From the NCBI GenBank assembly GCA_902551985.1, contig CACDFI010000006.1:1-64000 (forward strand): DNA of 64,000 bases. The letters are read 5' to 3'. Below the pieces are notes generated by a model. That model saw nothing but the letters and a program-made list of their open reading frames with translations, did no database searches and was not told the DNA's origin. A program made the translations under genes and the position numbers. This DNA is from an uncultured Pelagibacteraceae bacterium. GTDB lineage: Bacteria > Pseudomonadota > Alphaproteobacteria > Pelagibacterales > Pelagibacteraceae. This document shows positions 51,864-63,733 of this stretch, piece after piece. Position 1 is the first letter of the stretch, and each line of letters starts with the position of its first letter.

Positions 51864-53024
51864 ATGAATATCCACGAGCACCAGGCAAAAGAAATACTTA
51901 AAAAGTATGGCGCGGTTGTACCTGAAGGCGTTTACGCTTTTAATGTAAATGAATTAATTGAAAAAGTAAAAAATCTCAAAGCTGACAAATATGTATTAAA
52001 AGCTCAAATTCATGCAGGAGGCAGAGGAAAGGCTGGAGGAGTAAAAATTGTTGATAATTTAGATCTTTTGGAAGAGGAAGCGAATAAATTGTTTGGAAAA
52101 ACATTAGTTACTCATCAAACTGGACCGTCAGGAAGAGAGGTAAAAAGATTGTATGTTGAAACTGCATCAGAAATAGAAAAAGAATTCTATCTGTCTTGTC
52201 TTGTTGATAGAGCCTCTGCGAAAATTGCATTTATTTCCAGTGATCAGGGTGGAATGAATATTGAGGAAGTTGCTGTGAAATCACCAGATAAAATAATCAC
52301 TACTAAAGTAGATTTTAATGAAAGTATTTCAGAGGAAGACTGTAGCAAAATTATTAAAATTTTTGATTTAGACAATGATGCAAGTAAACAAGCAATCAAT
52401 TTAATAAAATCAATTTACAAAATGTTCATTAATACAGATGCGAACTTAGTAGAGATAAATCCTCTCATTTTAACAAAAAAAAACAAAATTGTATGTTTGG
52501 ATGCAAAGATGACTTTTGATGAAAATGCATTATTTAAACATCCAGAAATTCAGAAACTTAGAGATTTAAATGAGGAAGAAGAAACAGAAATTGAAGCAAG
52601 CAAACATGATCTGGCATACATTAAATTGGATGGAAATATTGGATGTATGGTAAATGGTGCTGGATTAGCAATGGCTACTATGGATATTATTAAATTATAT
52701 GGAGAAGAGCCTGCAAATTTTTTAGATGTAGGTGGTGGTGCCTCTAAAGAAAAAGTTTCAGCAGCGTTTAAAATTATTTTATCTGATAAAAATGTAAAAG
52801 GGATACTAATAAATATTTTTGGAGGAATAATGAGATGTGACGTACTCGCACAAGGTGTTGTAGATGCAGCAAAAGAAATTAAAATTAAAGTTCCTTTAGT
52901 AGTGAGGCTAGCAGGCACAAATTTCAAAGAGGGAAAAGAAATTTTAGATAATTCAGGATTAGAGATTATTTCTGCGAATGATTTATCTGATGCAGCAAAA
53001 AAAATTGTTGAGGCAATTAAATAA
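51864..53024 (+). CDS. sucC: Succinyl-CoA ligase beta subunit
   Basis: A 386-residue ATP-grasp subunit. M-N-I-H-E-H-Q-A-K at the start, nucleotide site [11 protein letters not shown] near 46-56, metal residues in V-E-I-N-P-L near 198-203 and the L-D-V-G-G-G-A near 292-298. With SucD it makes ATP/GTP from succinyl-CoA. The stop/start overlap with sucD (TAATG) indicates coupled translation. Confidence 0.97.
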   Translation: MNIHEHQAKEILKKYGAVVPEGVYAFNVNELIEKVKNLKADKYVLKAQIHAGGRGKAGGVKIVDNLDLLEEEANKLFGKTLVTHQTGPSGREVKRLYVETASEIEKEFYLSCLVDRASAKIAFISSDQGGMNIEEVAVKSPDKIITTKVDFNESISEEDCSKIIKIFDLDNDASKQAINLIKSIYKMFINTDANLVEINPLILTKKNKIVCLDAKMTFDENALFKHPEIQKLRDLNEEEETEIEASKHDLAYIKLDGNIGCMVNGAGLAMATMDIIKLYGEEPANFLDVGGGASKEKVSAAFKIILSDKNVKGILINIFGGIMRCDVLAQGVVDAAKEIKIKVPLVVRLAGTNFKEGKEILDNSGLEIISANDLSDAAKKIVEAIK

Positions 53025-53899
53025 TGTCAGTTTTAATTAACAAGGATACCAAAGTAATTTGTCAAGGTTTCACGGGCGCTCATGGAACTTTTCATTCTGA
53101 ACAATCTATTAAGTATGGAACTAACTTGGTCGGTGGAGTTACTCCTAAAAAAGGAGGTCAAATTCATTTGGAAAGACCAGTATTTAATACCGTTAAAGAA
53201 GCTAAAGATCAGACAGGTGCAAATGCAACAATGATTTATGTTCCTGCAAAGTTTGCAGCTTCAGCAATTATAGAGGCAATTGATTCATCTATAGAATTGA
53301 TTGTATGTATAAGTGAGGGAATTCCAGTTTTAGACATGCTTAAAGTAAAAAGAAGACTTTCGAACTCTAAATCGAGACTTATTGGTCCCAACTGTCCAGG
53401 TATAATAACCCCTGATGAATGTAAAATTGGAATAATGCCTGGAAATATTCATAAAAAAGGAACAGTAGGAATTGTTTCTAGGTCAGGAACTTTAACTTAT
53501 GAGGCTGTAGCCCAAACCTCAGAAAATGGCCTCGGTCAATCTACATGCATAGGAATAGGTGGAGATCCAATAAATGGTACAAATTTTATTGATTGTCTAG
53601 ATCTGTTTTTAAATGATGAAAAAACTGAGTCTATAGTCATGATTGGTGAGATCGGAGGTACTGCTGAAGAAGAAGCTGCAGAATTTATAAAAAATCATAA
53701 GATAAAAAAACCAATGGTTGGATTTGTAGCCGGAATTACAGCACCACCTGGTAGACGAATGGGTCATGCTGGTGCAATAATATCAGGTGGAAAAGGTAAC
53801 GCTGATGAAAAAATTAAAATTATGGAAAAATCTGGTATTACAATGGCAAAATCACCATCTGAAATTGGAATAACTCTATTGAATAAATTGTCTAATTGA
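53024..53899 (+). CDS. sucD: Succinyl-CoA ligase alpha subunit
   Basis: A 291-residue subunit with the CoA-binding Rossmann domain: V-I-C-Q-G-F-T-G near 11-18, G-P-N-C-P-G near 123-128, and the phosphohistidine in G-H-A-G-A-I-I near 247-253. [11 protein letters not shown] near 207-217 is the power-helix signature. It completes sucCD; sucA starts 33 bases on. Confidence 0.97.
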   Translation: MSVLINKDTKVICQGFTGAHGTFHSEQSIKYGTNLVGGVTPKKGGQIHLERPVFNTVKEAKDQTGANATMIYVPAKFAASAIIEAIDSSIELIVCISEGIPVLDMLKVKRRLSNSKSRLIGPNCPGIITPDECKIGIMPGNIHKKGTVGIVSRSGTLTYEAVAQTSENGLGQSTCIGIGGDPINGTNFIDCLDLFLNDEKTESIVMIGEIGGTAEEEAAEFIKNHKIKKPMVGFVAGITAPPGRRMGHAGAIISGGKGNADEKIKIMEKSGITMAKSPSEIGITLLNKLSN

Positions 53900-53932
53900 T
53901 AACACCTTATTCGTGTATAATTATATTTAAAA

Positions 53933-56827
53933 ATGTCATCATCTAAAAATTTAGAATACAAAAAAACTTCATTTCTTAATAAATCAAATAGTGCATTTAT
54001 AGAACAAATGTATGTGAAGTATGTAAATAATGATCCAAATTTACCTCAGAGTTGGAAAAAATATTTTATAGATATTGGCGATGATATTAATTCAATTGTT
54101 AAAGAGGTTAATGGACCATCTTGGAGTCCAAGAAAAAATAAAATTGATGAGAGTAGAATACTTGAAAATGAAATTGAGCTTCTAGAAAGCCAAAATAAAA
54201 AAATAGATCAAAAAGATATAGTCGCAAGTAACAGTAATTCTATTAAAGCAGTCTCTTTGATTAGAGCTTATAGACAGCGTGGTCATTTATTATCAAAAGT
54301 TGATCCATTAGAAATGAGAGAAAGTGAGTATCTTGACGAACTACATCCTGAAAATTATGGATTTAAAAAAGATGACTATAGTAAAAAAATTTACTTAGAC
54401 GGTGTCTTAAATAAAGAATATTCTAACATAAAAGAAATTCTGTCCGTATTAAGAAAAATTTATTGTGGAAATATTGGTTACGAATATATGCATATTTCAA
54501 ATCCAACAGAGAGAAAATGGTTTCGTGATAGAGTTGAAAAAGATGAAAATGCATTGAAATTTACAGTAAATGGAAAAAATGCAATCTTAAACAAATTAAT
54601 ACAAGCAGAAGGTTTTGAAAAATTCTTACACACAAAATATGTGGGATCAAAAAGATTTGGTCTTGATGGTGGTGAAAGTTTAATACCCGCGTTAGAGCAA
54701 ATAATTAAAATTGGTGGTCAGTCAAATATTAAAGAAGTTAAAATTGGTATGTCCCACAGGGGAAGACTAAATGTTTTAGCTAACGTTCTACAAAAATCAT
54801 ACAAAAGAATATTTAACGAGTTTGCTGGCGAAATTAATAATACAGAGGAAGATAGCGCCGGCGATGTAAAATATCATTTGGGTGCATCTTCTGATAGAGA
54901 ATTTGATGGAAATGTTGTTCATGTAAGTCTAACTGATAATCCCTCACATTTAGAAGCAGTAAATCCAGTAGTCTTAGGTCAAACCAGAGCAAAGCAATTT
55001 TTTCACAAAGATGCAAAAAGAAATAAGGTTATTCCAATTTTAATTCATGGAGATGCTGCTTTTGCTGGACAAGGTGTAGTAGCTGAATGTTTTGCAATGT
55101 CTGGTTTGCCAGGTCATAATACAGGCGGAACAATTCACATAATTGTAAATAATCAAATTGGGTTTACAACTAGCCCAAGATTTGCAAGATCCTCACCTCA
55201 CCCATCAGATATTGCTAAAATGGTTGAGGCTCCAATAATACACGTTAATGGAGATGATCCAGAGGCTGTAGTTTATGGTTCAAGAATTGCAACAGAGTTC
55301 AGGCTTAAATTTAATCGAGATGTGGTTTTAGATTTAGTTTGTTATAGAAGATTTGGACATAATGAGGGAGATGAGCCCTCTTTCACCCAACCTCTTATGT
55401 ACAAAAAAATAAGATCACATCCTTCTGCCGCAAAAATTTATGGATCAAAACTTATAGATGAGGATTTAATTTCAGAAAATGATTTAAATAATCAAATTAA
55501 AAAATTTAAAACTTTATTAGATGATCAATTTAAAACTGCAAAGGATTACAAACCAAAAATAGAATGGTTTGAAGGAGCTTGGTCGAGTTACAAACCTAAA
55601 AAAGGAAAAGATAAAAAGGGGATCACAGGTGCAGATCCTGATCTTTTGAGAAATATCTCAAATAAAATTAATATAATTCCTAATGAGATTAATGTTCATA
55701 AGACAATTAATAAAATATTTCAAAACAGGAAAAAAACAATTGATCAAGGTTCTAATATTGATTGGTCATCTGCAGAAGCACTTGCTTTTGGATCATTGTT
55801 AGATGAAGGTTTTCCAGTAAGATTTGTAGGTCAAGACTCTGGAAGAGGAACTTTTAGCCAAAGGCACTCAGTTTTACGAAATCAAGAGGATAATTCTAGA
55901 TATATACCATTGAATAGTATATCAAAAACACAAAAAAAATTTGAGATTGTCGACAGTTTTCTTTCAGAGTTAGCAGTTCTTGGTTTTGAATATGGATACA
56001 GTTTAGTTGAGCCAAATACATTAACAATTTGGGAAGCACAATTTGGTGATTTTGCGAATGGAGCACAAGTCATCATTGATCAATTTATATCTTCGGGTGA
56101 AAGAAAATGGCAGAGAGCTTCTGGATTAGTAATGTTATTGCCTCATGGATATGAAGGCCAAGGACCTGAGCATTCATCTGCAAGATTAGAGAGATTTTTG
56201 CAGTTGTGTGCTAATGATAATCTTCAAGTGATGAACTGTACTACACCAGCGAATTATTTTCATGCTCTTAGAAGACAAATTCATCGTGACTTCAGAAAAC
56301 CTTTGGTTTTAATGACACCAAAGTCACTTTTAAGAAATAAATATTGTGTTTCAGATATTAAGGATTTTAATAAGCAAACATCATTTCATCGTATTTTATG
56401 GGATCACGCATTAAATAATGATAACGAAAATTTTATAAAATTAAAAAATCCTGACGAAATTAAAAAAGTTATTCTTTGTTCTGGAAAAGTTTACTTTGAT
56501 TTATTAGCTGCAAGAGAAAAAATTAAAAGAGATGATGTAATTTTATTTAGGATTGAACAGTTATATCCTTTCCCTGTAAAAAGCTTAGTCAAAGAACTTA
56601 AGCCTTATGCAAATAAGGCCAAATTCTATTGGTGCCAAGAGGAACCAAAAAATATGGGAGCATGGTTTTCAGTGAGAGATTATATTCAATGGACATTAGA
56701 AACTATTAAAGCTAAAAATAATAATATTTTTTATATTGGAAGAAATCCTGATGCATCACCTGCAACTGGCTACGCAAAAAGGCATTTGGTAGAACAAGAT
56801 GAAATTATAAAAAAAGTTTTTGAATAA
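53933..56827 (+). CDS. sucA: 2-oxoglutarate dehydrogenase E1 component
   Basis: A 964-residue thiamin-diphosphate enzyme. Readable landmarks are an N-terminal lobe with F-I-E-Q-M-Y-V-K-Y near 22-30, G-M-S-H-R-G-R-L-N near 273-281 and [10 protein letters not shown] near 363-372. The ThDP signature is G-D-D-P-E-A-V near 440-446 and [11 protein letters not shown] near 469-479. The transketolase-like second half follows, with G-Q-D-S-G-R-G-T-F near 638 and [15 protein letters not shown] near 739-753. Decarboxylates 2-oxoglutarate and passes succinyl to SucB. It overlaps sucB by 1 base. Confidence 0.97.
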   Translation: MSSSKNLEYKKTSFLNKSNSAFIEQMYVKYVNNDPNLPQSWKKYFIDIGDDINSIVKEVNGPSWSPRKNKIDESRILENEIELLESQNKKIDQKDIVASNSNSIKAVSLIRAYRQRGHLLSKVDPLEMRESEYLDELHPENYGFKKDDYSKKIYLDGVLNKEYSNIKEILSVLRKIYCGNIGYEYMHISNPTERKWFRDRVEKDENALKFTVNGKNAILNKLIQAEGFEKFLHTKYVGSKRFGLDGGESLIPALEQIIKIGGQSNIKEVKIGMSHRGRLNVLANVLQKSYKRIFNEFAGEINNTEEDSAGDVKYHLGASSDREFDGNVVHVSLTDNPSHLEAVNPVVLGQTRAKQFFHKDAKRNKVIPILIHGDAAFAGQGVVAECFAMSGLPGHNTGGTIHIIVNNQIGFTTSPRFARSSPHPSDIAKMVEAPIIHVNGDDPEAVVYGSRIATEFRLKFNRDVVLDLVCYRRFGHNEGDEPSFTQPLMYKKIRSHPSAAKIYGSKLIDEDLISENDLNNQIKKFKTLLDDQFKTAKDYKPKIEWFEGAWSSYKPKKGKDKKGITGADPDLLRNISNKINIIPNEINVHKTINKIFQNRKKTIDQGSNIDWSSAEALAFGSLLDEGFPVRFVGQDSGRGTFSQRHSVLRNQEDNSRYIPLNSISKTQKKFEIVDSFLSELAVLGFEYGYSLVEPNTLTIWEAQFGDFANGAQVIIDQFISSGERKWQRASGLVMLLPHGYEGQGPEHSSARLERFLQLCANDNLQVMNCTTPANYFHALRRQIHRDFRKPLVLMTPKSLLRNKYCVSDIKDFNKQTSFHRILWDHALNNDNENFIKLKNPDEIKKVILCSGKVYFDLLAAREKIKRDDVILFRIEQLYPFPVKSLVKELKPYANKAKFYWCQEEPKNMGAWFSVRDYIQWTLETIKAKNNNIFYIGRNPDASPATGYAKRHLVEQDEIIKKVFE

Positions 56828-58167
56828 TGAGTGAAAAAATATTAGTTCCGGAATTAGGAGAGAGTATAACAGAGGCAACCGTTTCAAAGTGGCTTAAAAA
56901 AGTCGGCGACCCAGTTGAAGTGGATGAAGCTATTGTTGAACTTGAGACTGATAAAGTGAATTTAGAGGTCCCTTCTCCAATAAGTGGCATATTATCAGAA
57001 ATGAATTCAAAAGAAGGAGATACTGTTGAAGTCGGTGCAGTGCTAGGTTCAGTTTCTAATGAAAAATCAAATATAGAGAAAAAATTGTCCTCAAAACAAG
57101 ATATAAAGATAGAAGTTATTCCTGAAGATCGCAAAAAAGATAAAGAGACTAATGTCATAAATCTAGATGTAGAAAAAAAACCTAATCCAAAATCAAATGA
57201 AAATTCTTTAACCAGCAAAGAAGAGCCTCTGGAACTTTTAGACGAGATCAATGAAGAACCTCTTATACTAACTGATGAGGTACAAACAGCTAAACCTACA
57301 AAAATTAATCCTATTGTTCTTTCGCCTGCTGTAAGAAAAATTGCTAGCGAAAATAATATTGATGTAGAAAAGGTTAAAGGTACAGGGAGAGATGGTAGAG
57401 TATTAAAAGGTGACCTTTTAAGTTTAATGGGTACCAACCCACAACCTAATCAAAGAAAAATTCAATATGGCGAGGAAGAGAGAATTAAAATGACTAGGTT
57501 AAGACAAACAATAGCTAAAAGACTTAAACAAGCCCAAGAAAATGCTGCAATGTTAACAACTTTTAATGAAGTTGATATGTCCGGGATTATTTCGATGAGA
57601 AAAAACAACCAAGAGGATTTCAAAAATAGGTATGGCATAAAGTTGGGACTAATGTCTTTCTTTGTAAAAGCGTGTGTTGTTGGGCTAAAATTATTTCCAG
57701 CAATAAATGCAGAAATTGAGGGTGAAGATATTATTTATAAGAATTATTATAACATAAGTTTTGCGGTTGGTACTGATAAAGGTCTGGTTGTGCCAGTTTT
57801 GAGAAATGCAGATGAAATGTCATTTGCTGATATAGAAAAAGAAATTAAAAGACTATCTGAAAAAGCCAATAGCGGAAATTTATCAATTGATGATCTTCAG
57901 GGAGGAACATTTACAATTAGTAATGGAGGAGTTTATGGCTCTATGTTATCAACTCCCATTTTGAATCCGCCTCAATCAGGAGTATTGGGAATGCACAATA
58001 TTGTAGAAAGACCAGTTAACGTTGATGGTGAAATAAAAATTAAACCTATAATGTATTTAGCATTATCTTATGATCACAGAATAATAGACGGAAAAGAATC
58101 TGTCACTTTTCTAAAAACTGTTAAGGAGAATCTTGAAGATCCAAGGAGATTATTTTTAAATATATAA
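56827..58167 (+). CDS. sucB: Dihydrolipoyl succinyltransferase E2
   Basis: A 446-residue E2 with one N-terminal lipoyl domain (lipoylated Lys in L-E-T-D-K-V-N near 39-45) and a charged flexible linker (about 80-160). The peripheral subunit-binding domain shows S-P-A-V-R-K-I-A near 165-172 and G-T-G-R-D-G-R-V near 186-193. A catalytic domain follows, with N-G-G-V-Y-G near 377-382 and the active His in S-Y-D-H-R-I-I-D-G near 415-423. It overlaps both neighbours by 1 base, keeping E1, E2 and E3 in one transcript. Confidence 0.97.
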   Translation: MSEKILVPELGESITEATVSKWLKKVGDPVEVDEAIVELETDKVNLEVPSPISGILSEMNSKEGDTVEVGAVLGSVSNEKSNIEKKLSSKQDIKIEVIPEDRKKDKETNVINLDVEKKPNPKSNENSLTSKEEPLELLDEINEEPLILTDEVQTAKPTKINPIVLSPAVRKIASENNIDVEKVKGTGRDGRVLKGDLLSLMGTNPQPNQRKIQYGEEERIKMTRLRQTIAKRLKQAQENAAMLTTFNEVDMSGIISMRKNNQEDFKNRYGIKLGLMSFFVKACVVGLKLFPAINAEIEGEDIIYKNYYNISFAVGTDKGLVVPVLRNADEMSFADIEKEIKRLSEKANSGNLSIDDLQGGTFTISNGGVYGSMLSTPILNPPQSGVLGMHNIVERPVNVDGEIKIKPIMYLALSYDHRIIDGKESVTFLKTVKENLEDPRRLFLNI

Positions 58168-59561
58168 TGAATGATAAATTTGATGTTACAGTAATTGGTG
58201 GTGGTCCTGCGGGATATGTTTGCGCTATAAGATTGGCACAATTAGGATTAAATACTGCGTGCATTGAGTCAAGAGGTTCTTTGGGAGGAACTTGTTTAAA
58301 TATCGGATGTATACCATCAAAAAGTTTATTAAATCTTTCTGAGAATTTTCACAAAGCCAAAAATTTTGCAGACATTGGTATTGAGACAGGCGAGGTAAAA
58401 TTAAATTTAAAAAAAATGATGGAAAATAAAGAAAAGTCAGTGTCAACATTAACAAAAGGTGTAGAATTTTTGTTTAAAAAAAATAAAGTCACATACATTA
58501 AGGGGACCGGAACCTTAATAGCTAAAGATGAAATTTTAGTAAAAAATAATGATCAAGAGACAAAGATAAAATCTAGTAAAATAATCATTAGTACTGGCTC
58601 AGCTCCTTTACCTCTTCCTGGAATAGAGTTCGATGAAAAGCAAATATTATCCTCAACAGGAGCATTATCCATTTCTAAGCTTCCAAAAAAAATGATTGTA
58701 GTAGGTGGAGGATATATTGGATTAGAAATGGGATCAGTTTGGTCAAGACTAGGAACCGAAGTACAAGTTGTAGAGTATCTTGACCATATAACCCCCGGTT
58801 TAGATAAAGAAATTTCTAGCGAGTTTATGAAAATTTTAAAAAAACAGAATATTAAATTTGATTTAAATACTAAAGTTGAAAAAATTTCTAAAAGTAGTGA
58901 AGGAGTTATAGTTGATATTTCTAATAATGGAAAAAAAAGCAAACTTGAGGCAGACGTAGTTCTTATTTCTGTTGGTCGAAAACCTTATACTGACAACTTA
59001 AACCTAGATAAAATTGGTATAAGCCTTGATAAAAAAGGGAGAATTAAAGTTGATAAAAATTTTGAGACAAATATAAAAAATATTTATGCAATAGGTGATG
59101 TAATAGATGGTCCTATGCTTGCTCACAAGGCTGAGGAAGAAGGAATTGCTGTTGCAGAATTGATTGCAGGTCAATCTGGACATGTAAATTATAATTTAAT
59201 ACCTGGAGTAATATACACATCTCCAGAAGTTGCTTACGTAGGTGAAAATGAAGAACAACTCAAAGAAAAAAATATTAGCTATAAAATTGGAAAATTTCCA
59301 TTCATGGCAAATTCAAGAGCAAAAGCGATAAATGAGCCTGAGGGATTCGTTAAAATATTAGCTGATAGCTCGACAGATCGCGTTTTAGGTGTACATATTA
59401 TTGGTCCACATGCAGGAGAAATGATTGCTGAGATGTCTGTGGCTATGGAATTTGGTGCTAGTTCTGAGGATATTGCAAGAACTTGTCATGCACATCCAAC
59501 TTTTTCAGAGGCAATTAAAGAGGCAGCATTATCTGTAGATAAAAGGCAGATTCACTCTTAA
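58167..59561 (+). CDS. lpdA: Dihydrolipoamide dehydrogenase (E3)
   Basis: A 464-residue flavoprotein reoxidising the lipoyl group of 2-oxoacid dehydrogenases. FAD motif V-I-G-G-G-P-A-G-Y near 9-17, redox disulfide G-G-T-C-L-N-I-G-C-I-P near 40-50, NAD motif V-G-G-G-Y-I-G-L-E near 179-187, A-I-G-D-V near 310-314, and the catalytic His/Glu in H-A-H-P-T-F-S-E near 442-449. It closes the TCA block. Confidence 0.97.
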   Translation: MNDKFDVTVIGGGPAGYVCAIRLAQLGLNTACIESRGSLGGTCLNIGCIPSKSLLNLSENFHKAKNFADIGIETGEVKLNLKKMMENKEKSVSTLTKGVEFLFKKNKVTYIKGTGTLIAKDEILVKNNDQETKIKSSKIIISTGSAPLPLPGIEFDEKQILSSTGALSISKLPKKMIVVGGGYIGLEMGSVWSRLGTEVQVVEYLDHITPGLDKEISSEFMKILKKQNIKFDLNTKVEKISKSSEGVIVDISNNGKKSKLEADVVLISVGRKPYTDNLNLDKIGISLDKKGRIKVDKNFETNIKNIYAIGDVIDGPMLAHKAEEEGIAVAELIAGQSGHVNYNLIPGVIYTSPEVAYVGENEEQLKEKNISYKIGKFPFMANSRAKAINEPEGFVKILADSSTDRVLGVHIIGPHAGEMIAEMSVAMEFGASSEDIARTCHAHPTFSEAIKEAALSVDKRQIHS

Positions 59562-59581
59562 TATATTTCATAACTTTATTT

Positions 59582-61537
59582 ATGAAATATCCAGTTCTTT
59601 TACCAAATATTTTTGATTACCCATTTACTTATAAAAGTAATTTAAATTTAAAAGTTGGAGAGTATGTTAAGGTTTCGTTTGGTAAATCTAAGATTACAGG
59701 AGTCGTTTGGGATAATTTTGAAAAAAATAATAATAAAAGTTTCAAAATAAAAGAAATTGATAAAAGATTAAATATCAAACCTTTAAAAAAAGAGACAATC
59801 AAGTTTTTAAGTTGGTTTTCTGAATACAATTTAGTTCCCAAAGGTATGTCTTTAAAATTACATTTATTAAGTGGAGAGGCAATCGAAAATTTTGATGACA
59901 AAGAATACAATTTTTTTTTAAAAAGAAATGGTTTTAAAGAATTTAAACTATCTAAAGATCAAAATAGAATATTAAATGAATTAAAAAATAAAGATGATAA
60001 ATTTAGGGTTCATTTGTTACAAGGCACGACTGGTTCTGGAAAAACCATTGTGTATTTCAAACACATTCTTGAAATTTTAGAAAAAAATAAGCAAGCCATA
60101 ATACTATTGCCTGAAATTGGATTAACAGCTGAATTTGAGAAAAAATTCAAAGAATTTTTTGGATTTAATCCATCTGTTTGGCATTCTGGCATCAGTCTAA
60201 AAAGAAAAAAAGTAATTTGGAGCGGTCTTTCTTCTGGAAAAATAAAAGTTGTAATTGGAGCTAGATCATCTCTATTTTTACCTTTTAAGAATCTAGGATT
60301 AATAATTGTTGATGAAGAACATGATCAATCTTTCAAACAAGATGAGGGAATAATTTATAATGCAAGAGATATGGCTATCTCTAGAGCTAAATTTGAGAAT
60401 ATTCCTATTAATTTAGTTACTGCTGTTCCGTCAATTGAAACTTATTCAAACCTAAAAAAAAAAAAGTATTCAGGTTCTAGGCTATTAAAAAGATATAAAG
60501 AAGCAAATTTACCCTCTTACGAAATAATAGATCTGAATTTAAATAAGCTTAATAAAAATTCTTGGATATCAAATAAAACTATAGAAAAAGTTAAAGAGCA
60601 TTTAATTAAAAAAGATCAAATATTATTTTTTATTAATAGAAGAGGTTTTGCACCATTTGCATTATGCAAGAATTGTTTAAATGTATATTCTTGTCCGTAT
60701 TGTTCGATTAATCTTGTCTTTCATAAAAACAAAAAAAAACTTTTATGTCATTACTGTGGTTTTAAAAGTGATCTTAATAGAGATTGTAAAAAAGGTAATG
60801 AATGTGATCTAGTTTTTAGTGGAAGTGGTGTTGAAAGAGTTGCTGAGGAAGTAAAATTATTATTTCCTGACAAAAAAATTTCAATATTTTCAAGTGACAC
60901 AATGAGTAAAAAATCCTCTGTAGAAAAACTAAATCAAATAGTTAGTGGTGAAATTGATATTTTAGTTGGCACTCAATTAATTTCAAAAGGTTTTCATTTT
61001 CCTAAATTGAATTGTATTGTTGTGTTAGATATTGATTTAACATTAAATGGTCACGACTTAAGAGTGGCAGAAAAAAATTTACAACTTTATCATCAACTTT
61101 CAGGAAGAGCTGGCAGAGCAGGCAAACCCGCAACAGTATATTTTCAAACTTTTGGAAAAAATCAAAAAATAATTAGTCAAATTACAGATCCTGATCCATT
61201 TATATTTTTAGATAATGAACTTAAACTAAGAGAAAATTATAATTTACCCCCTTTTCAAAGATTTGTATCTTTGATTTTGACATCTCCTAAAGAATTAAAA
61301 TTAGAACAAGAGTCTAATAATCTTAAGAATTATTTGGTAAATAATCTAGATGATCGAGTTCTTGGACCTGTTAACGCACCAATCTATAAAGTCAGGGGGA
61401 GATATAGAAACCGATTACTTATTAGATCTAATAAAAATAGAAAAATACAAAGAAAACTAAGTCAAATCTTGAATAATTATAAATTACCAAAAGAAATAAA
61501 ACTGACGGTTGATGTTGACCCAATATCTTTCAATTAA
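59582..61537 (+). CDS. priA: Primosomal replication restart helicase PriA
   Basis: A 651-residue helicase; E. coli PriA is 732, so the N-terminal part is compact. After a short DNA-binding start (V-L-L-P-N-I-F-D-Y-P-F near 5-15), helicase motifs read G-T-T-G-S-G-K-T near 149-156, D-E-E-H-D near 241-245, then paired zinc-binding Cys in C-K-N-C, C-P-Y-C, C-H-Y-C and further Cys (C-K-K-G-N-E-C) between about 360 and 415, a motif V in G-T-Q-L-I-S-K-G-F-H-F, and the motif VI stretch L-S-G-R-A-G-R-A-G. It restarts stalled forks. The ORF is preceded by a 20-base gap after lpdA. Confidence 0.95.
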   Translation: MKYPVLLPNIFDYPFTYKSNLNLKVGEYVKVSFGKSKITGVVWDNFEKNNNKSFKIKEIDKRLNIKPLKKETIKFLSWFSEYNLVPKGMSLKLHLLSGEAIENFDDKEYNFFLKRNGFKEFKLSKDQNRILNELKNKDDKFRVHLLQGTTGSGKTIVYFKHILEILEKNKQAIILLPEIGLTAEFEKKFKEFFGFNPSVWHSGISLKRKKVIWSGLSSGKIKVVIGARSSLFLPFKNLGLIIVDEEHDQSFKQDEGIIYNARDMAISRAKFENIPINLVTAVPSIETYSNLKKKKYSGSRLLKRYKEANLPSYEIIDLNLNKLNKNSWISNKTIEKVKEHLIKKDQILFFINRRGFAPFALCKNCLNVYSCPYCSINLVFHKNKKKLLCHYCGFKSDLNRDCKKGNECDLVFSGSGVERVAEEVKLLFPDKKISIFSSDTMSKKSSVEKLNQIVSGEIDILVGTQLISKGFHFPKLNCIVVLDIDLTLNGHDLRVAEKNLQLYHQLSGRAGRAGKPATVYFQTFGKNQKIISQITDPDPFIFLDNELKLRENYNLPPFQRFVSLILTSPKELKLEQESNNLKNYLVNNLDDRVLGPVNAPIYKVRGRYRNRLLIRSNKNRKIQRKLSQILNNYKLPKEIKLTVDVDPISFN

Positions 61538-61572
61538 CTTTAAAATTTAACAATATTTGGTCAATCTGATAC

Positions 61573-61601
61573 TTGAAGACAACAGAGTCATGTGCTAGTT
61601 A
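61573..61601 (+). promoter_or_regulatory. Candidate promoter of the atp operon
   Basis: In the 98-base gap before atpH, TTGAAG (61573-61578) and TAGTTA (61596-61601) are separated by 17 bases, and TG at 61593-61594 precedes the -10 by one base (extended -10 pattern). A start near 61608 would leave a leader of about 28 bases before the TTG codon. The TAGTTA hexamer resembles the TAGTTT proposed for ffh. Confidence 0.33.
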
Positions 61602-61635
61602 CACGAGAAAATCATAGTAATATTAAGAGTTAAAA

Positions 61636-62193
61636 TTGAGTAAAAATAACAGTTTTTCAGTGACAACCGCGAGTAGATACTCGTTAGCACTTTATGAACT
61701 ATCTAATGAAGAGAATTCATTAGAAGAAGTAGAAGGTCACTCTAACCTCTTTTTAAAATTAATTCAGGAAAGCGAAGATTTTAATTCTTTAATAAAAGAC
61801 CCGACAAACTCAGTTCAGGATTTAAATAATGTATTATCAAAAATTGCGGAGATGTATAATTTAAATAAATTACTTATTAAGTTTCTGAGTTTTTTGATTT
61901 CAAAAAGAAGATTTTTTTTTGTGCAATTAATTCTTCAGGACTTTGTCAATACTTGCTCAAAAAAAAGAGGTGAAGTTAAAGCTGAATTAATATCTTCAAA
62001 AGAATTGTCAAATGATCAAATCGATAAAATTAAAAACGATTTGTCAAAAAATTTTAGTTCAAAAATAAAATTAGACTATAAGTTCGATAAAAGTTTAATT
62101 GGAGGATTAATAATACAAGTTGGAAGTATTATGGTAGACACCTCTATTAAAAATAAATTACAACAAATTGAAAATAAAATGATAGAGGCATAA
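61636..62193 (+). CDS. atpH: ATP synthase delta subunit
   Basis: A 185-residue F1 delta subunit read from a TTG start. The N-terminal helix bundle has S-R-Y-S-L-A-L-Y-E-L near 13-22. The C-terminal domain ends with L-I-G-G-L-I-I-Q-V-G-S-I-M-V-D near 154-168, the family signature. It links F1 to the peripheral stalk. In alphaproteobacteria the F1 genes run atpH-A-G-D-C, as begins here. The next gene starts directly after the stop. Confidence 0.93.
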   Translation: MSKNNSFSVTTASRYSLALYELSNEENSLEEVEGHSNLFLKLIQESEDFNSLIKDPTNSVQDLNNVLSKIAEMYNLNKLLIKFLSFLISKRRFFFVQLILQDFVNTCSKKRGEVKAELISSKELSNDQIDKIKNDLSKNFSSKIKLDYKFDKSLIGGLIIQVGSIMVDTSIKNKLQQIENKMIEA

Positions 62194-63729
62194 ATGGAAA
62201 TAAATCCGTCAGAAGTAACAAAGATATTAAAAGAGCAAATCAAAAAATTTGGAGATAAGGCTGAAGTAACTGAAGTAGGTCAGGTTTTATCAGTAGGAGA
62301 TGGTATTGCTAGAATATATGGTTTAGATAATGTTCAAGCGGGTGAAATGGTAGAATTTTCCGATGGCTCAAAAGGAATGGCATTAAATTTGGAAAGTGAA
62401 AATGTAGGTGTCGTAATTTTTGGTGACGATAAATCAGTAAGAGAAGGTGATACTGTAAAAAGAACAGGTGCGATTGTTGATACTCCAGTTGGTAAGGAAT
62501 TGCTTGGTAGAGTAGTTGATGGTTTAGGAAATCCAATTGATGGGAAGGGTGCACTAGATAAAAGTGTAAAGAGAAGCAGAGTTGAAGTTAAAGCTCCAGG
62601 TATAATTCCACGTAAATCAGTTAGCGAACCAATGCAAACCGGTCTAAAATCAATTGATAGTTTGGTACCAATTGGAAGAGGACAAAGAGAGCTAATTATC
62701 GGGGATAGACAAACTGGTAAAACAGCAGTTGCCATTGATGCAATTATAAATCAGAAGAAAATTAATGAGTCTGGAGATGAAAAGAAAAAATTATATTGTA
62801 TTTACGTAGCAGTTGGTCAAAAAAGATCTACTGTGAGGCAAATAGAAAAAACATTAGAGGAGGCTGGAGCAATGGAATATACAACAATAGTTGCTGCAAC
62901 AGCTTCAGATGCTGCACCATTACAATTTTTAGCACCTTACACTGGATGTGCAATGGGCGAATACTTTAGAGATAATGGTATGCATGCTCTAATAATTTAT
63001 GATGATTTATCAAAACAAGCTGTAGCTTACAGACAAATGTCTCTTTTGTTGAGAAGACCGCCTGGAAGAGAGGCGTATCCAGGTGATGTATTTTACTTAC
63101 ACAGCAGATTGCTCGAAAGAGCAGCCAAGTTAAGTGATGAACATGGTGGTGGATCTCTGACCGCTTTACCTATTATTGAAACTCAAGGGGGGGATGTTTC
63201 AGCATTTATACCAACAAATGTAATCTCTATTACTGATGGTCAAATATTTTTAGAAACAGAGCTTTTTAACCAAGGTATTAGACCTGCAATAAATGTTGGA
63301 TTATCAGTTTCAAGAGTGGGATCTTCAGCGCAAACTAAAGCGATGAAAAAAGTTTCTGGTTCAATGAAATTAGAACTAGCACAATACAGAGAGATGGCAG
63401 CATTTGCACAATTTGGTTCAGACCTCGATGCATCAACCCAAAAATTACTTAATAGAGGTTCAAAATTAACTGAGCTTCTAAAACAAAATCAGTATTCACC
63501 AATGACTGTGGCAGAACAAGTAATTTCTATTTTCTGTGGTGTAAAAGGATATCTTGATGATATCGAACAAAAAGATATCTCAAGTTTCGAAAATAAAATA
63601 ATCGAAAAATGTAAAGCTGAAAAACCTGAAATCATCGAAGCTATTACTACATCTGGAAAACTTGATGATGAGCACGAGAAAATTTTAAACGAAATTATTC
63701 TCCAACTTAAAAAAGATTTTAGCGCTTAA
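62194..63729 (+). CDS. atpA: ATP synthase alpha subunit
   Basis: A 511-residue F1 alpha subunit. N-terminal beta-barrel has V-G-D-G-I-A-R near 31-37, the P-loop is G-D-R-Q-T-G-K-T-A near 170-178. The nucleotide-site region Y-D-D-L-S-K-Q near 269-275 and the arginine-finger segment [10 protein letters not shown] near 370-379 follow. Length is typical. Together with beta it forms the catalytic hexamer. Confidence 0.97.
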   Translation: MEINPSEVTKILKEQIKKFGDKAEVTEVGQVLSVGDGIARIYGLDNVQAGEMVEFSDGSKGMALNLESENVGVVIFGDDKSVREGDTVKRTGAIVDTPVGKELLGRVVDGLGNPIDGKGALDKSVKRSRVEVKAPGIIPRKSVSEPMQTGLKSIDSLVPIGRGQRELIIGDRQTGKTAVAIDAIINQKKINESGDEKKKLYCIYVAVGQKRSTVRQIEKTLEEAGAMEYTTIVAATASDAAPLQFLAPYTGCAMGEYFRDNGMHALIIYDDLSKQAVAYRQMSLLLRRPPGREAYPGDVFYLHSRLLERAAKLSDEHGGGSLTALPIIETQGGDVSAFIPTNVISITDGQIFLETELFNQGIRPAINVGLSVSRVGSSAQTKAMKKVSGSMKLELAQYREMAAFAQFGSDLDASTQKLLNRGSKLTELLKQNQYSPMTVAEQVISIFCGVKGYLDDIEQKDISSFENKIIEKCKAEKPEIIEAITTSGKLDDEHEKILNEIILQLKKDFSA

Positions 63730-63733
63730 AATT

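Noticed and set aside
53896-53921. TTGATA and TATAAT before sucA as a promoter
   Set aside because: The spacer is only 14 bases and sucA is likely served by the upstream TCA transcript; kept out for lack of support.
56805-57437. 210-codon minus-strand open frame opposite sucB
   Set aside because: It is Ser/Thr/Phe-rich with no recognisable motif, wholly inside a strongly conserved gene on the other strand; antisense frames of this kind are common in AT-rich low-stop DNA.
62334-62735. 133-codon minus-strand open frame opposite atpA
   Set aside because: It mirrors the conserved atpA codons, has no ribosome-binding site and no family resemblance.
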